From: Mytilinidion resinicola
Lineage: Eukaryota > Ascomycota > Dothideomycetes > Mytilinidiales > Mytilinidiaceae
Reading direction: 5' to 3'
Length of the DNA stretch: 64,000 nt
NCBI RefSeq assembly: GCF_010093595.1
Contig: NW_022985460.1
Location: 443,829-507,828, forward strand
This document shows positions 55,047-64,000 of the stretch, one piece after another (within the stretch, counting starts at the first letter, position 1; the number at the start of each line of letters is the position of its first letter). Below the pieces are notes generated by a model that saw only the letters and a program-made list of their open reading frames with translations, was not told the origin of the DNA and did no database searches. A program made the position numbers and the translations under genes.

Positions 55047-55077
55047 GAAGCCTGGGCTTTCACCAAGCCTAGGCTTC
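55047..55077. repeat. Near-perfect 13-bp inverted repeat, 5-nt loop
   Basis: The left arm GAAGCCTGGGCTT (55047-55059) and right arm AAGCCTAGGCTTC (55065-55077) pair at 12 of 13 positions around TCACC. It has the same geometry as the palindrome 105 bp upstream. Confidence 0.9.
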
Positions 55078-55616
55078 GATACCATAATATCATCCTGGAG
55101 CAACGTTGCTGCTAAGTCTATGAAATGCTTCTGTGTATGTTTGAGTTTCGGTCCAGACTTGCAAGCTTTGTAGCTGCGCTTACCTTTGTAGAGATGCTTG
55201 GTAGCTCGCTGAAGGTCCTTGAAGCTTGTCAGGAAATTCTTAGTGGGGAAATTCCAGTCGGTCGACCGGCCCTGCCGGCCTGACCGGTTAGAGATTATGT
55301 TGGCCTGCTGTCTGAACGGGTGAAGATTGCCAGGCGGAATCGGGTGAGGAAACAATCAAACGAAGTTAGCTCATTCATCGCCCTGACGACTTGCATCTTT
55401 GCGGCATTCGGAAATGAGACTTTCGGTGAATGATGAAAACGGTGAATGATGAAGACGGTGAATGTGTGGATCCTGTGGCGTCAGGGATTCTCGGTGCCAC
55501 GAGTAGGCTAACTGGATCATCGCTAGCGGGTGATCTGCTTGGCAGTCGCGCTTCACGTAAACACCAGGACACGAGCGCGGACGTCATTGCAACCACCACA
55601 TTCTTCTTTCAACAAC

Positions 55617-56735
55617 ATGCCACCCAAAGCAAAACGTGGCCGGCCCTCCAATGCGTCGCGGGGGATCGCAAAGGTATCAAAGCCAATGTCTACACAGCCG
55701 AAGAAGAGAGGCAGGCCACCAAAGAGCGGACACTCTGCGCAGCGACGACAGCCCGCTGAAGAAGACGACATGGCCGGACCATCCCGTAAATCCAAGCCAG
55801 GCCGACCTTCAAATCCAGCTCCAGAAGTTTCCGGCAGCCGAAAACGTAAAGCTCGTGATGCTGAGGACGAGACGGAAGATGAACCAGCATCGAAGAAGTT
55901 TCAGCATCTGCGAACACGCAGTCGCTACGTCTCGCGCACTGTTATCGTCACAAAGTGGGAGGCGCCCACCCACCAGATGCAGGAACAAATCAAGAATATA
56001 TTCAAAACTGCACTGAGACCCGTGGTAGCGACCCGGCGGGACGAGCGGAAGAGGCTGGAGGCCGAGCAGGTTGTAGGGGCTATGATCAGGGCAATGGAAC
56101 AGCGACTGCCCAAGATGCCCTTTCCCCCCAACACGAAAGAAACGGACTTCGATCTGGAGAAGGTCATAGAGCGGAATGTAGGTGGACCGTGTTCCTAGAC
56201 TGTATGCGATGCTGACAGGATTACAGAGAATACTCGAAAACCAGCTCACGCCTGCGATGCATTCGATCGACCTCCTGAAGGCGGCGATTGAGAAGGAGGA
56301 GGCACAACTCGAGAGGGATAAAGAGGTGTTGGCGGAATTCGAGGAGAATGCTAAAGCGGAGAAGAGGGCGCTAAAAGATCTGGGGGTCAAGGTAAGGTCT
56401 CTGTTTTGTTGTCTGAACTTTCTAACGGACTGCAGCCCCACCCTATACTCCGATTGCCGAAGAACTTCGAATTAGGAGATGATTCCGCGGAGGATATTGG
56501 CCTGGTGAGACAGAAGCCCGCGAAGCAGGCGCTCTTCGACGACTCCGACCCGGATCTTGCCCCGCTGCTCGACACACTGCGGAGCCATCTCGAGAGCATG
56601 CAGGGGAACCACGAGCAGGTGCAGGGTATTGATGCCGTGATGCGGGAGGCGCAGGCGGCGCTGGACGATGTGCTGTTCACGCATGCAAGTCCACAGCAGT
56701 ACGATGCAATGAGCAGGCCTGATACTCAGGAGTGA
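55617..56735 (+). CDS. Kinetochore CENP-Q / Fta7-like protein
   Basis: Three exons: 55617-56177, 56227-56391 and 56436-56735, all phase 0, 341 residues. Introns are 49 and 44 bp. The N-terminal 90 residues contain three AT-hook-like cores (KRGRPSN, KKRGRPPK, KPGRPSN) in a basic, Ser-rich context. The central and C-terminal regions are helical (KWEAPTHQMQEQIKNIFKTAL, ILENQLTPAMHSIDLLKAAIEKEEAQLERDKEVLAEFE, DSDPDLAPLLDTLRSHLESMQGN), matching the CENP-Q family of the Mis6-Sim4/COMA inner kinetochore complex. It is predicted to connect centromeric chromatin to the kinetochore. The AT hooks could bind AT-rich centromeric DNA; that is inference. Confidence 0.85.
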
Positions 56736-57522
56736 TTTCTTCGATCGCATTGGCGGTCTACGCAAGCTTGGGGAACCTCGGGAAGGGCCAGGAGAATTAC
56801 AGGCTGCACTAGCAGCAGATCATGGCCCTTGGGCTGCCGGGGGATGGTGTCACGAGCACCGCGACTGCACGATTGCCTCCCAGATGCGTAGTCTGGACGA
56901 ATCAATGCAGATGCTACCCTGCAATGAGCAGGCACTTGGACTGTCTACCGAAGTACGGAGTGTCCGAGGAGCCAGCACCGTGTGCGTGAGCCTCGTGGGC
57001 CGCGCTGGGCTGGAACTGATGTTGTGCAGATGGGCGCACCGTGACATTTGGAGCTTGTTCCCCATGCGTTCCCGGCGCATCGGTTCTCGGGATGCCACAT
57101 GCAGGCGCAGAGTGCAGAGGCTGCTCAGCTGCGGAAATGCGGCCTTGCCCGGCACTATTGGACGATGGCCCGTCCGCCGGCGTGTTTGGAGAGAATTGTC
57201 CCGTCACGCTCAAGGCCCATCCCTCAGAAACTGCTACGGACGGGCCAAGTAATAATCGCATGGAGGGGCGCAGGCGCAGCGACCTCGGTCCAGCGGCAGA
57301 TCTTCGCACTTCATTGCGCCATAAGGCTTTCTTGCGTGCCACTTCGACATTCACAATCCTCCAATTCACCACCACCACCACCCCCACAGCTCCGCGTGTG
57401 CGACCTGCGAACGTGCTCGAGGCAATGCGCTGCTGCTGTGACCGCTCCGCCCTCTGACGCAGTCCTGCGCGCCGACCCCGTACTACTCCCAGCACTACTC
57501 TCCCGGACGCGGCCCAGCTTTG
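56736..57522. promoter_or_regulatory. Upstream region of the AcuM-like regulator gene
   Basis: This is 787 bp between the CENP-Q-like gene and the start chosen for the regulator. The strand bias becomes C-rich from about 57340. Short frames here have no recognisable product; an upstream leader or upstream open frames of the regulator are possible. Confidence 0.4.
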
Positions 57523-59477
57523 ATGCCCGCCGAAGCTACACAAAGACCCAATGGAGCTTCTCCCCATGGTATGACACCACCCAGGGCCGCGGACCAGGGC
57601 AGCGAGACCGATAAATCCAATGCGCCGAAAAGGAGCCCGCCCCAGCAGGGCACATCGTCGTCCGGCGCAGAGGGCTCCACGAAAAGCCCAAAGAAGCGCC
57701 GGAAGGTCAATCATGGTCAGCTCGCGGCTCCGCTCCCGCTGCATTTGCCGTGCTCACGATGCTAATTCCTGCTGTCTCCCGTAGCTTGCATATATTGCAG
57801 ACGTTCGGTGAGCCGCTGCGCCCTCGCCTCCCACAGCACCGCATCCAAGACACATGACAATGGCGCTGTTAGACTACACTGCATGCTGACCTCTCCCCCG
57901 AGTAGCATATGACCTGCGACCTCGTAAGCTGTGCCGAAGCCCCCTGTTGGCCGACTTGCGCTCACTAGAAGCTCCCTTACCGCACAGGAACGGCCGTGTA
58001 AACGATGCATCAAGCGAAATATTGGCCATCTTTGCCACGATGAGCCGCGAGAAACAATTAAAAAGAGCAAGACAGACCCTGACAGCGCAAATGGTGATGC
58101 AGACTCGTCCAAGCAAGACACGGCGCCCTCCGAGTCCCCCATGAACTCTCTCGAGGCGCGTCAAAGCGTGTCTGATGCAGGGCTCAACCTTGCGCCGCCC
58201 CCAATACCTCAGAGCAGAGTTGCCAACACCGCGTCTATCGCCCAGCCTACGCCTGTGTCTGCGCCACAGCCCTCATCCCTGGCGGACAGCAATCAGCCAT
58301 GTTGGTTACACGCTCCCAGTCTTGAAACCCATCGTACTAACTGCTCCGTGAAGACATGAACTACAACGACTGGAACGCAGGCTCGGCAACTCATTTTCAG
58401 GATATGCACCATTTCCACCCTTCCTACATGTTCAACACGTCCGAAGTCAGCAACGAATACAACCTGCTCAACGACTTCCTAAGCAACAGCCTCATGGAAG
58501 ACAGTAGCCTCTATTCCGGCGCCGACATGCAAGGCCTGTTTCCTGACCCCAATCTAGCAAACACGATGGGCACATTGCCCAACAGCAATTCTTTTAATTC
58601 TAATGCGCAGAACAACAGCCTCCTGCTACCGCCACCCGCTCAAGCCGCTGTAGGCAATTCTATTTCGAGACCGCCGAGTGGGTTTCCCATCGACAAAGCC
58701 CGAGAGAGGTACTACATGACAGCTGCGGATCCTGCAATGGGATCAGACACTCCCGAAGAACGCATGGACAAGCTGCTGAGAGCTAAGATGGACGCTGGAA
58801 TGCTTAAGCCGTTCAACTACGTCAAAGGATACGCGCGGCTGAATCAGTACATGGAGCGGAACATGCAGCCAGTCTCCCGCGTGAGAATCCTACGGCAGCT
58901 GGACAAATTCAGACCCAAATTTCGAGAGCGGATGCAGAAGCTGACAGATGTCGAGCTAGTGCGCGTTGAAATGTGGTTCGACAAGAGCTTGATGGAGTAC
59001 GATCGGGTTTTTGCAAGCATGGCGATCCCCGCTTGCTGCTGGAGGAGAACAGGGGAAATATTCAGGGGCAACAGAGAGATGGCCGAGTTGATTCATGTGC
59101 CCATCCAGAAACTGAGAGATGTAGGCAGTGCTATTACCCCTCTGTTTGCGCCGTTGCTAAGCCACTCCCCAGGGCAATATCGCCATCCACGAAATCATCG
59201 CCGAGGGGTCCCTCGTCAGCTACTGGGAGAAATTTGGCGCTATTGCCTTTGATAACTCTCAGAAAGCCATTCTGACAAGCTGCTCACTTAAAAATCCTGA
59301 TGCGAACTCAAAAGATCCCGAGATCAGATGCTGCTTTTCCTTCACGATCCGTCGTGACATTTATAACATGTGAGGTCTATGCACTGGTGGCCTTGAGAGA
59401 ATACTGATAGAGAATGTAGTCCTGCCTTGATTGTTGGCAATTTCCTACCTATGATACCACCTTCACCGCCGGGGTAA
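57523..59477 (+). CDS. acuM: Zn2Cys6 regulator of gluconeogenesis, AcuM/Rds2 type
   Basis: Seven exons: 57523-57715, 57785-57807, 57906-57923, 57988-58300, 58354-59120, 59173-59369 and 59420-59477, 522 residues. The binuclear zinc cluster ACIYCRRS-HMTCDL-ERPCKRCIKRNIGHLCHDEPRE is assembled from exons 2, 3 and 4; exon 3 has 18 nt. The motif CIKRNIGHLCHDEPRE is specific to the AcuM/Rds2/Ert1 class, which switches on PEP carboxykinase and fructose-1,6-bisphosphatase genes on non-fermentable carbon. Later parts fit the class too: the N-terminal activation region (EYNLLNDFL), the PAS-like domain (EIFRGNREMAELIHVPIQKLRDGNIAIHEII, SLVSYWEKFGAIAFDNSQKAILTSC) and the end block CCFSFTIRRDIYN-PALIVGNFLP. 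Intron 4 uses an AAG acceptor. AcuM versus the paralogous AcuK rests on the cluster sequence. Confidence 0.88.
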
Positions 59478-60023
59478 TCCGGCCGTCAACTGCACATACA
59501 ATCTTGGACGGCACATTTGCTTTAGTATGGGCGGCTAGATTATTCACATATGGTCTTGTACCATGCTTCACGACGTTCTGGACATGACCGTCGATCTAGG
59601 GGGGGAAGGTGCGATACGATTTGTGCATATACTGACGTTGGCTTTATGGCGATATTCTTACCCTTCATTTTTCACAGTAGCTTTGGAGTATAAGGGTATT
59701 TGATGCCGGTAGAGAGATGATCAAAAAAAAACCTGTGGGCCTAAGAAGGGTCGTGTTGACTCTAAAACGATGGCGAAAAGTATACCCACCACTCTTCTAC
59801 GCCTTCGAGCACCTTGTATCTATTGTGCATATTTTGTTATTCTCTGTATATGATTTTCCAAAAATCTGATCTCGATTTGCGCTATGTTTTTACAAATTTG
59901 TGGCCTCTTCGTGGATCGCTTCATGCCTCTTAGGGCCGGATCGCGACTCTAATCCAACCTCACCTCATCACCAAGTGCCCCTCCACCTCACATCACATAT
60001 CTTACCGCCGTCGAAGACGCGGG
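59478..60023. other. Gene-free stretch upstream of ZIP4
   Basis: This is 546 bp with an AT-rich middle and an A9 run near 59722. It contains the 3' flank of the regulator and the promoter of the meiotic gene; I see no obvious meiotic upstream element. Confidence 0.45.
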
Positions 60024-63000
60024 ATGGCGCCCTCCAATACCCTCCGCTCAGAACGCGAAAAGAAAATCAAAGCCCTTCTCAGTACGCGCTCTCCCCCCTG
60101 GTTCCTCCAGAGACCTCTGCCTCTATCCAATCTTATTCTATCCTACCTCCATCCCCGTCTTCAAGCTAACAATCTCGATTGCAGCCTTCGCCGACTCCAT
60201 CTCCACCCGCCTCACCTCTAACCCCTTCGACACTACCCTAGCCACCGATCTGCAAGCTCAAATAACCTCGCTCCCTCTGCCTGCATCCTCCGCCCTGAAT
60301 GCGAAGCGCGACGAGCTCGACAAGGTCGGGACGGAGCTATGGAACACTTCGACGCGTTTGAAGCGTGAGGAAAGCCGCGAAGGCTTGGGAAAGAAGGTGC
60401 TCTGCCTGCTGCGCGCCTTCGCGTTCCTGTTGCTGGAGAGCGCTGCGGCTGGGCTAAAGAGAAAAGGAACCGCGGGTGCCGATAGCAAGGATGAAGGTGC
60501 GGTCGTGAGGTTGATGAAGGTCGCGCTTAAGAGCTCGCGGGTGTGTCTTGAGGCTGGCATGGTGGATGTGTGTTCGAAGGTCATGGAGAGGGCGGCGACC
60601 TTGGAGGAGGAGTTGGCCGCGGAGAAAGATGCGGAGACGGGGCCGGAGAGTGATGAGGCGAATAGGAGGCTGAGGGTTGAGTACCTGGTGCTTAGGTCTG
60701 CGCTGGTGAGTTTTATTGCTTGATCTCAGGGGTGCGCTCGTCAGATGGGATGCGTATACTGACGATCTGGATTACAGGCATGGCGGCAAGGTCGCATGGA
60801 CATTGCGGAGCACATGTTCTCCAAAGATGAGCTGTCTGGTCACCAACTTGATCCCGCGATTGCGGAGAGTTTGTCGGATTTGCTGTATGAGATTGGCAAG
60901 GACCAACTCAAGCACGGTCGTTACGAGGCTGCTGTCAAGTGGTTAGAAAGGGCACATGAGATGCTCGGAGACCATGAGCTGGAGAGATTGAGTGCTGATG
61001 CTGGGGAGCTGAGGTTGAGTATCATGCAAAGCTTGGGTATGCATGCTGTCCTAGGCGAAGCAAACTTCACTAATGATGGCTCAGTCCAGTCGCTCTTGAA
61101 GCTTAGTGATCTCCCCGAAGAATCTGATGCGCGTCAGCGCGCTTGGCAATTGGTGGACCTGATGGAAATAGTACTATTCCCTCCTTCCGTCTCCACGCGG
61201 AAACTGACAAGCGTTGTAGGACTACGGTGAAAAGATGATTGTCTCTTTGTTGAAGTTGGAACTTCTATCCTCCGCAGACACGATAGACGGCGACCAGTAT
61301 TACGGGGGTGCGTTGAGAGCCCAAAGACTCTGTTGACCTATCTAACTTGCCTAGTTCTACTTCGTATGGCCCGCAGCGCAGTCCTCACCGAGACAAGTCT
61401 CAAAACGTGCGAACACCCATCCATCTTCTTTTACGGACTAACAGAAATTAGGATAATGCATCATGTGTATAAGCTCAAAGATCAAAGGTGAATTTACTCG
61501 ATTGCAATTCACTAGTCAAGGTCTGATGTGCAGTAGTAATGCGACCGCCTGCAAGATCCTCGACGACCTTATAAGGATACGGTTGTTCGGGGAAAACAAC
61601 CAAGACTGGATTGAAAAGGTTACGATTACAAGAACGTGGATTACGACTAAGGGTCCACATGCCGAGGATATGCTGGAAGGTCTCCGGGACATATTTGATG
61701 AGGTCTCACAGAACACGAAGACTACATTCAGTGCACCAGCTACACATGCGGCGCAAACCGTAAGTCCGAGCATCCTGGGATATTCCTAGTTTAACATGCT
61801 AATTTCGTTAGTTGATATGGAAACAAATCGAATACGCCTATAGCCAGAATGAATATCAGTCTTCAGAAGCGTGGTGTGCTCTTGCTGTCCATGCCCTATT
61901 CGACAAAGCCGGAGAGTCGAACAAAGCAAAGATAGCAAGGTACAATTTAAGAAAGTCTTCCGGAGATTAAGACACTAAAGCGATGCAGGAAAATGATCCT
62001 ATGTGCCTTAGCGAGGAAGGACTGGGAAGCTGCTCGAGACGCTTTCACTCGGATGTCCGATTTCGGCAAAGCAGAGCCCATGACGAGATATATAATGTAC
62101 AAAGCCTCTCTAAGGAGCGGAGATGCGGAGCTTGGTAAGCCAGTCTTCAATCTCCTTGGGGTTCAAACGCCTATGCTCACTGCGTTACCCAGCTACGCAA
62201 TGTCTGGACATCGTATGCCAGCAATCCACCAAGGATGCAACATTACTGTACGCCTGCGTTCTCGAGGCACAACAAACCGGTGATAAGAGGCAAGCCGTCG
62301 TAGCGCTTCAAAAAGTTCTCGAGAAATACGACTATGGTGCTCCTGCTGGCGTGAACCTGCCAGCGCTTCTACGGTAAGCGAACTAGCTGCACTGGCTCAT
62401 AGCTGCTGACTTGATTAGATGCACTGTTCGCCTCCTATCCCCTCTACTTGTGGAAAATGGGAAGATCAATGAAGATGTTGCGGAAGAACTATCTAAGGTA
62501 TTGGAAGGAGGTGAGTGTCCACCGCGAGGTTTTACGAACAACGGCTAATTAATGTAGCGGCCACACAAGCAACAAATTCGAAACGACGGCCGATCAACCC
62601 AGCATTAGAGCACTTTACTTCGGTAGAGTTTGAGTGGTTCTCAAAAAACTCGTATAATCTCGGGCTCAAGCATTGTACTGAACTACATCCGGAATACTTA
62701 ACCCGAATTCTAGGCGCATGCATGAAGTTCATATTACTAGTGAGAGATCAGAAGACATCGGACATGGCAGATGAGCTGACTCTTCGCCTCCTTTTTTGCG
62801 ATTTTCTTTCGGCATGCGCGTACGTAGTGTTAGCCAGAGCAGAGGACAACCTGCAAGCCTCCGCTCAGCGTTACCTCTCTGTCCGCTACCACGCGGATAA
62901 TTTCATGAAAGAACTCTCAGACTACCTCGAAAAGGCGGACATCAATGACAATTCCAAAAAGGACCTCATCTCCAAGCACTTCCAACTCGTCAAGTTCTCG

Positions 63001-63573
63001 CTCGAAGCCTCCCTCAAACTCTCCGACTGGGAGTCCATGGACGCGCTCTTCGAGAAATGCTTCGCATACCACGACCCCAAGCACTACGCCACCCTCGCCG
63101 ACCTCGTCCTCACTATCCACTCCTATATGCTCAAGCGCAAACTCCCCGCCACCTACCTGAAGAAAATCCTCCGAGTCCTCCAAACCGTCATCGACAGGGC
63201 CTGGCAAAACGACAACTCCGGCAACCCGCTCCCCAACGGCGGCATCCACCAGCTCGCGCGCTGGATCCGTTGCCTGTTCCAGCTCGCGATGGGCCTCGAT
63301 GAATCGCTTGCGCAGAAATGCCTCTCCCAAGCGGTCGCGATCGCGGAGAAGCGGAAGGGCACCGCGGAGAGGTTCCCGAGTCTAGAGCTCGAGTGGCTGG
63401 TGGCAACGGCGTGGAATCATACGGTTGATCTGTATTGCATGAATGATGATAAGAAGTGCGAGGTTTGGGCGGATTTGGCGATGGCGTTGGCGGGCGCGGC
63501 GGAGGACGGGGGCGCGCTGCAGAACACGTTGGTTGGGAATCGGTCGGGGTTGCAGTGGGAGAAGGCGGATTAA
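60024..63573 (+). CDS. spo22: Meiosis protein SPO22/ZIP4-like
   Basis: Thirteen exons: 60024-60081, 60185-60705, 60778-61036, 61085-61170, 61220-61307, 61355-61406, 61452-61487, 61534-61759, 61812-61939, 61989-62134, 62193-62373, 62419-62510 and 62558-63573, 962 residues, with every phase consistent. Most introns are 45-70 bp; the first is 103 bp. The Spo22 signature AWRQGRMDIAEHMFSK, followed by SLSDLLYEIGKDQLKHGRYEAAVKWLERAHEML, is clear, and TPR-like helical repeats continue to the end (WCALAVHALFDKAG, YNLGLKHCTELHPEYLTRIL). In yeast and plants Zip4/Spo22 is a scaffold of the ZMM group that supports crossover formation and synaptonemal-complex assembly. The exon-intron density is the highest in the window. 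Confidence 0.93.
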
Positions 63574-64000
63574 GTGGATGGGGGAGGGGGTGTTTGTGTG
63601 ATCAGGTTCAAGTCGCTCGGGTTTGCGCTTTGTTTTGTCGGTGCTGGTAGATCGTTGGGGTGCTGCCGGGGGTTCTGAGCGTTGGTCGTGAGAAATCGGG
63701 TTATGGTCAGAGTCAGGGGCTGGAGCAGCAGTACGCAGCAGCGAGCCGCACTTCCCTTTTCTTTACGTCTAGTAGAAGTCCGACCAGGGTGAAGGCTTGC
63801 TTAGTGCCGGATTCTAGTGTATGCGAGACGGCGCCGCAGCCGTCAGCGCTATAAAAAAATTCCTCAACTTCTACGGTAGCTCGCCGCCTGCGTTATAGAC
63901 AGCAGTTTTCACGGCCTTAAAGATGGCTCCCTAGAGTGACTCACGTCCTTTTTTTTTTTTTTTTTTGGCTTTTAGCCGCGTTTCTAGTAGAGAAAGCTGG
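63574..64000. other. Window end, no gene seen
   Basis: This is the 3' flank of the ZIP4-like gene. An 18-T run lies at 63949-63966. No coding frame with support reaches the window edge. Confidence 0.5.

Larger units (their letters stand above)
53144..55616. other. Gene-free stretch of about 2.5 kb with repeats and hairpins
   Basis: I see no supported gene; a small frame with a hydrophobic run (54080-54331) lacks any partner exon. The part 54730-55080 contains a diverged tandem duplication and two strong hairpins, listed separately. A short triplication of GGTGAATGATGAA-like words occurs at 55425-55462. Confidence 0.5.

Noticed and set aside
55261..55290. GC-rich palindrome-like CCGGCC/GGCCGG words
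   Set aside because: The arms are short and interrupted; not distinguishable from chance at this base composition.
54912..55355. 147-codon minus-strand frame covering the hairpins
   Set aside because: Composition is unlike coding sequence in this window, it runs through the duplication and hairpins, and no family is recognised.

Overview
The window is nuclear DNA of a filamentous ascomycete (Pezizomycotina; a dothideomycete-like fungus would fit, but I cannot name the species). The reasons are many short introns (about 45-130 bp, GT..AG, with CTAAC/CTGAC branch sites), compact genes on both strands, and proteins typical of the group: a CFEM-domain surface protein, Fungal_trans_2 and Zn2Cys6 regulators, UreG with a His-rich N-terminus, and SPO22/ZIP4. 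All exon joins below were deduced by eye from splice signals, reading phase and family knowledge.

Region 1 (1-5.8 kb) is accessory-looking. It holds the start of a conserved membrane protein, a dead GH45 endoglucanase, and a Fungal_trans_2 regulator flanked by two inverted copies of a ~150-bp segment. Region 2 (5.8-20.9 kb) is housekeeping: cohesin regulator Pds5 and TELO2-partner Tti1 (divergent, 345 bp apart), a maltose-type acetyltransferase, Ste14-like isoprenylcysteine methyltransferase, histone acetyltransferase Hat1 and a Zip9/Atx2-like metal transporter. Region 3 (20.9-30.5 kb) has a ~1.9-kb gene-free stretch with a 27-C tract, a CFEM GPI-type protein, TrpE in eight exons, an acidic fungal protein of unknown function and UreG.

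Region 4 (30.5-34.6 kb) is a degraded island: AT-rich, TA-rich relic DNA and a broken GH5-like secreted glycoside hydrolase that carries an AT-rich insert and an in-frame stop. Region 5 (35-47.1 kb) returns to core genes: mitochondrial uL30m, Sec31 of COPII, an RRM protein, an MLRQ-type complex I subunit, Cox12 (which appears to need a 3-nt microexon), a Ser/Thr/Ala-rich GPI-type protein and ribosomal protein eS8. Region 6 (47.8-64 kb) has an HSPA12-like Hsp70, two convergent unknown genes whose coding ends overlap (one apparently frameshifted), a 2.5-kb gene-free stretch with two strong hairpins, a CENP-Q/Fta7 kinetochore protein, an AcuM/Rds2-type gluconeogenesis regulator with its zinc cluster split over three exons, and the meiotic SPO22/ZIP4 protein in 13 exons.

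I see no biosynthetic cluster, CRISPR array, tRNA or rRNA gene. Several genes act on chromosomes (pds5, tti1, hat1, CENP-Q, ZIP4) and several in mitochondria (uL30m, MLRQ, Cox12), but they are scattered and nothing indicates a joint system. The most unusual material is the Cox12 microexon, the decayed carbohydrate-active-enzyme genes with their flanking duplications, and the hairpin pair.
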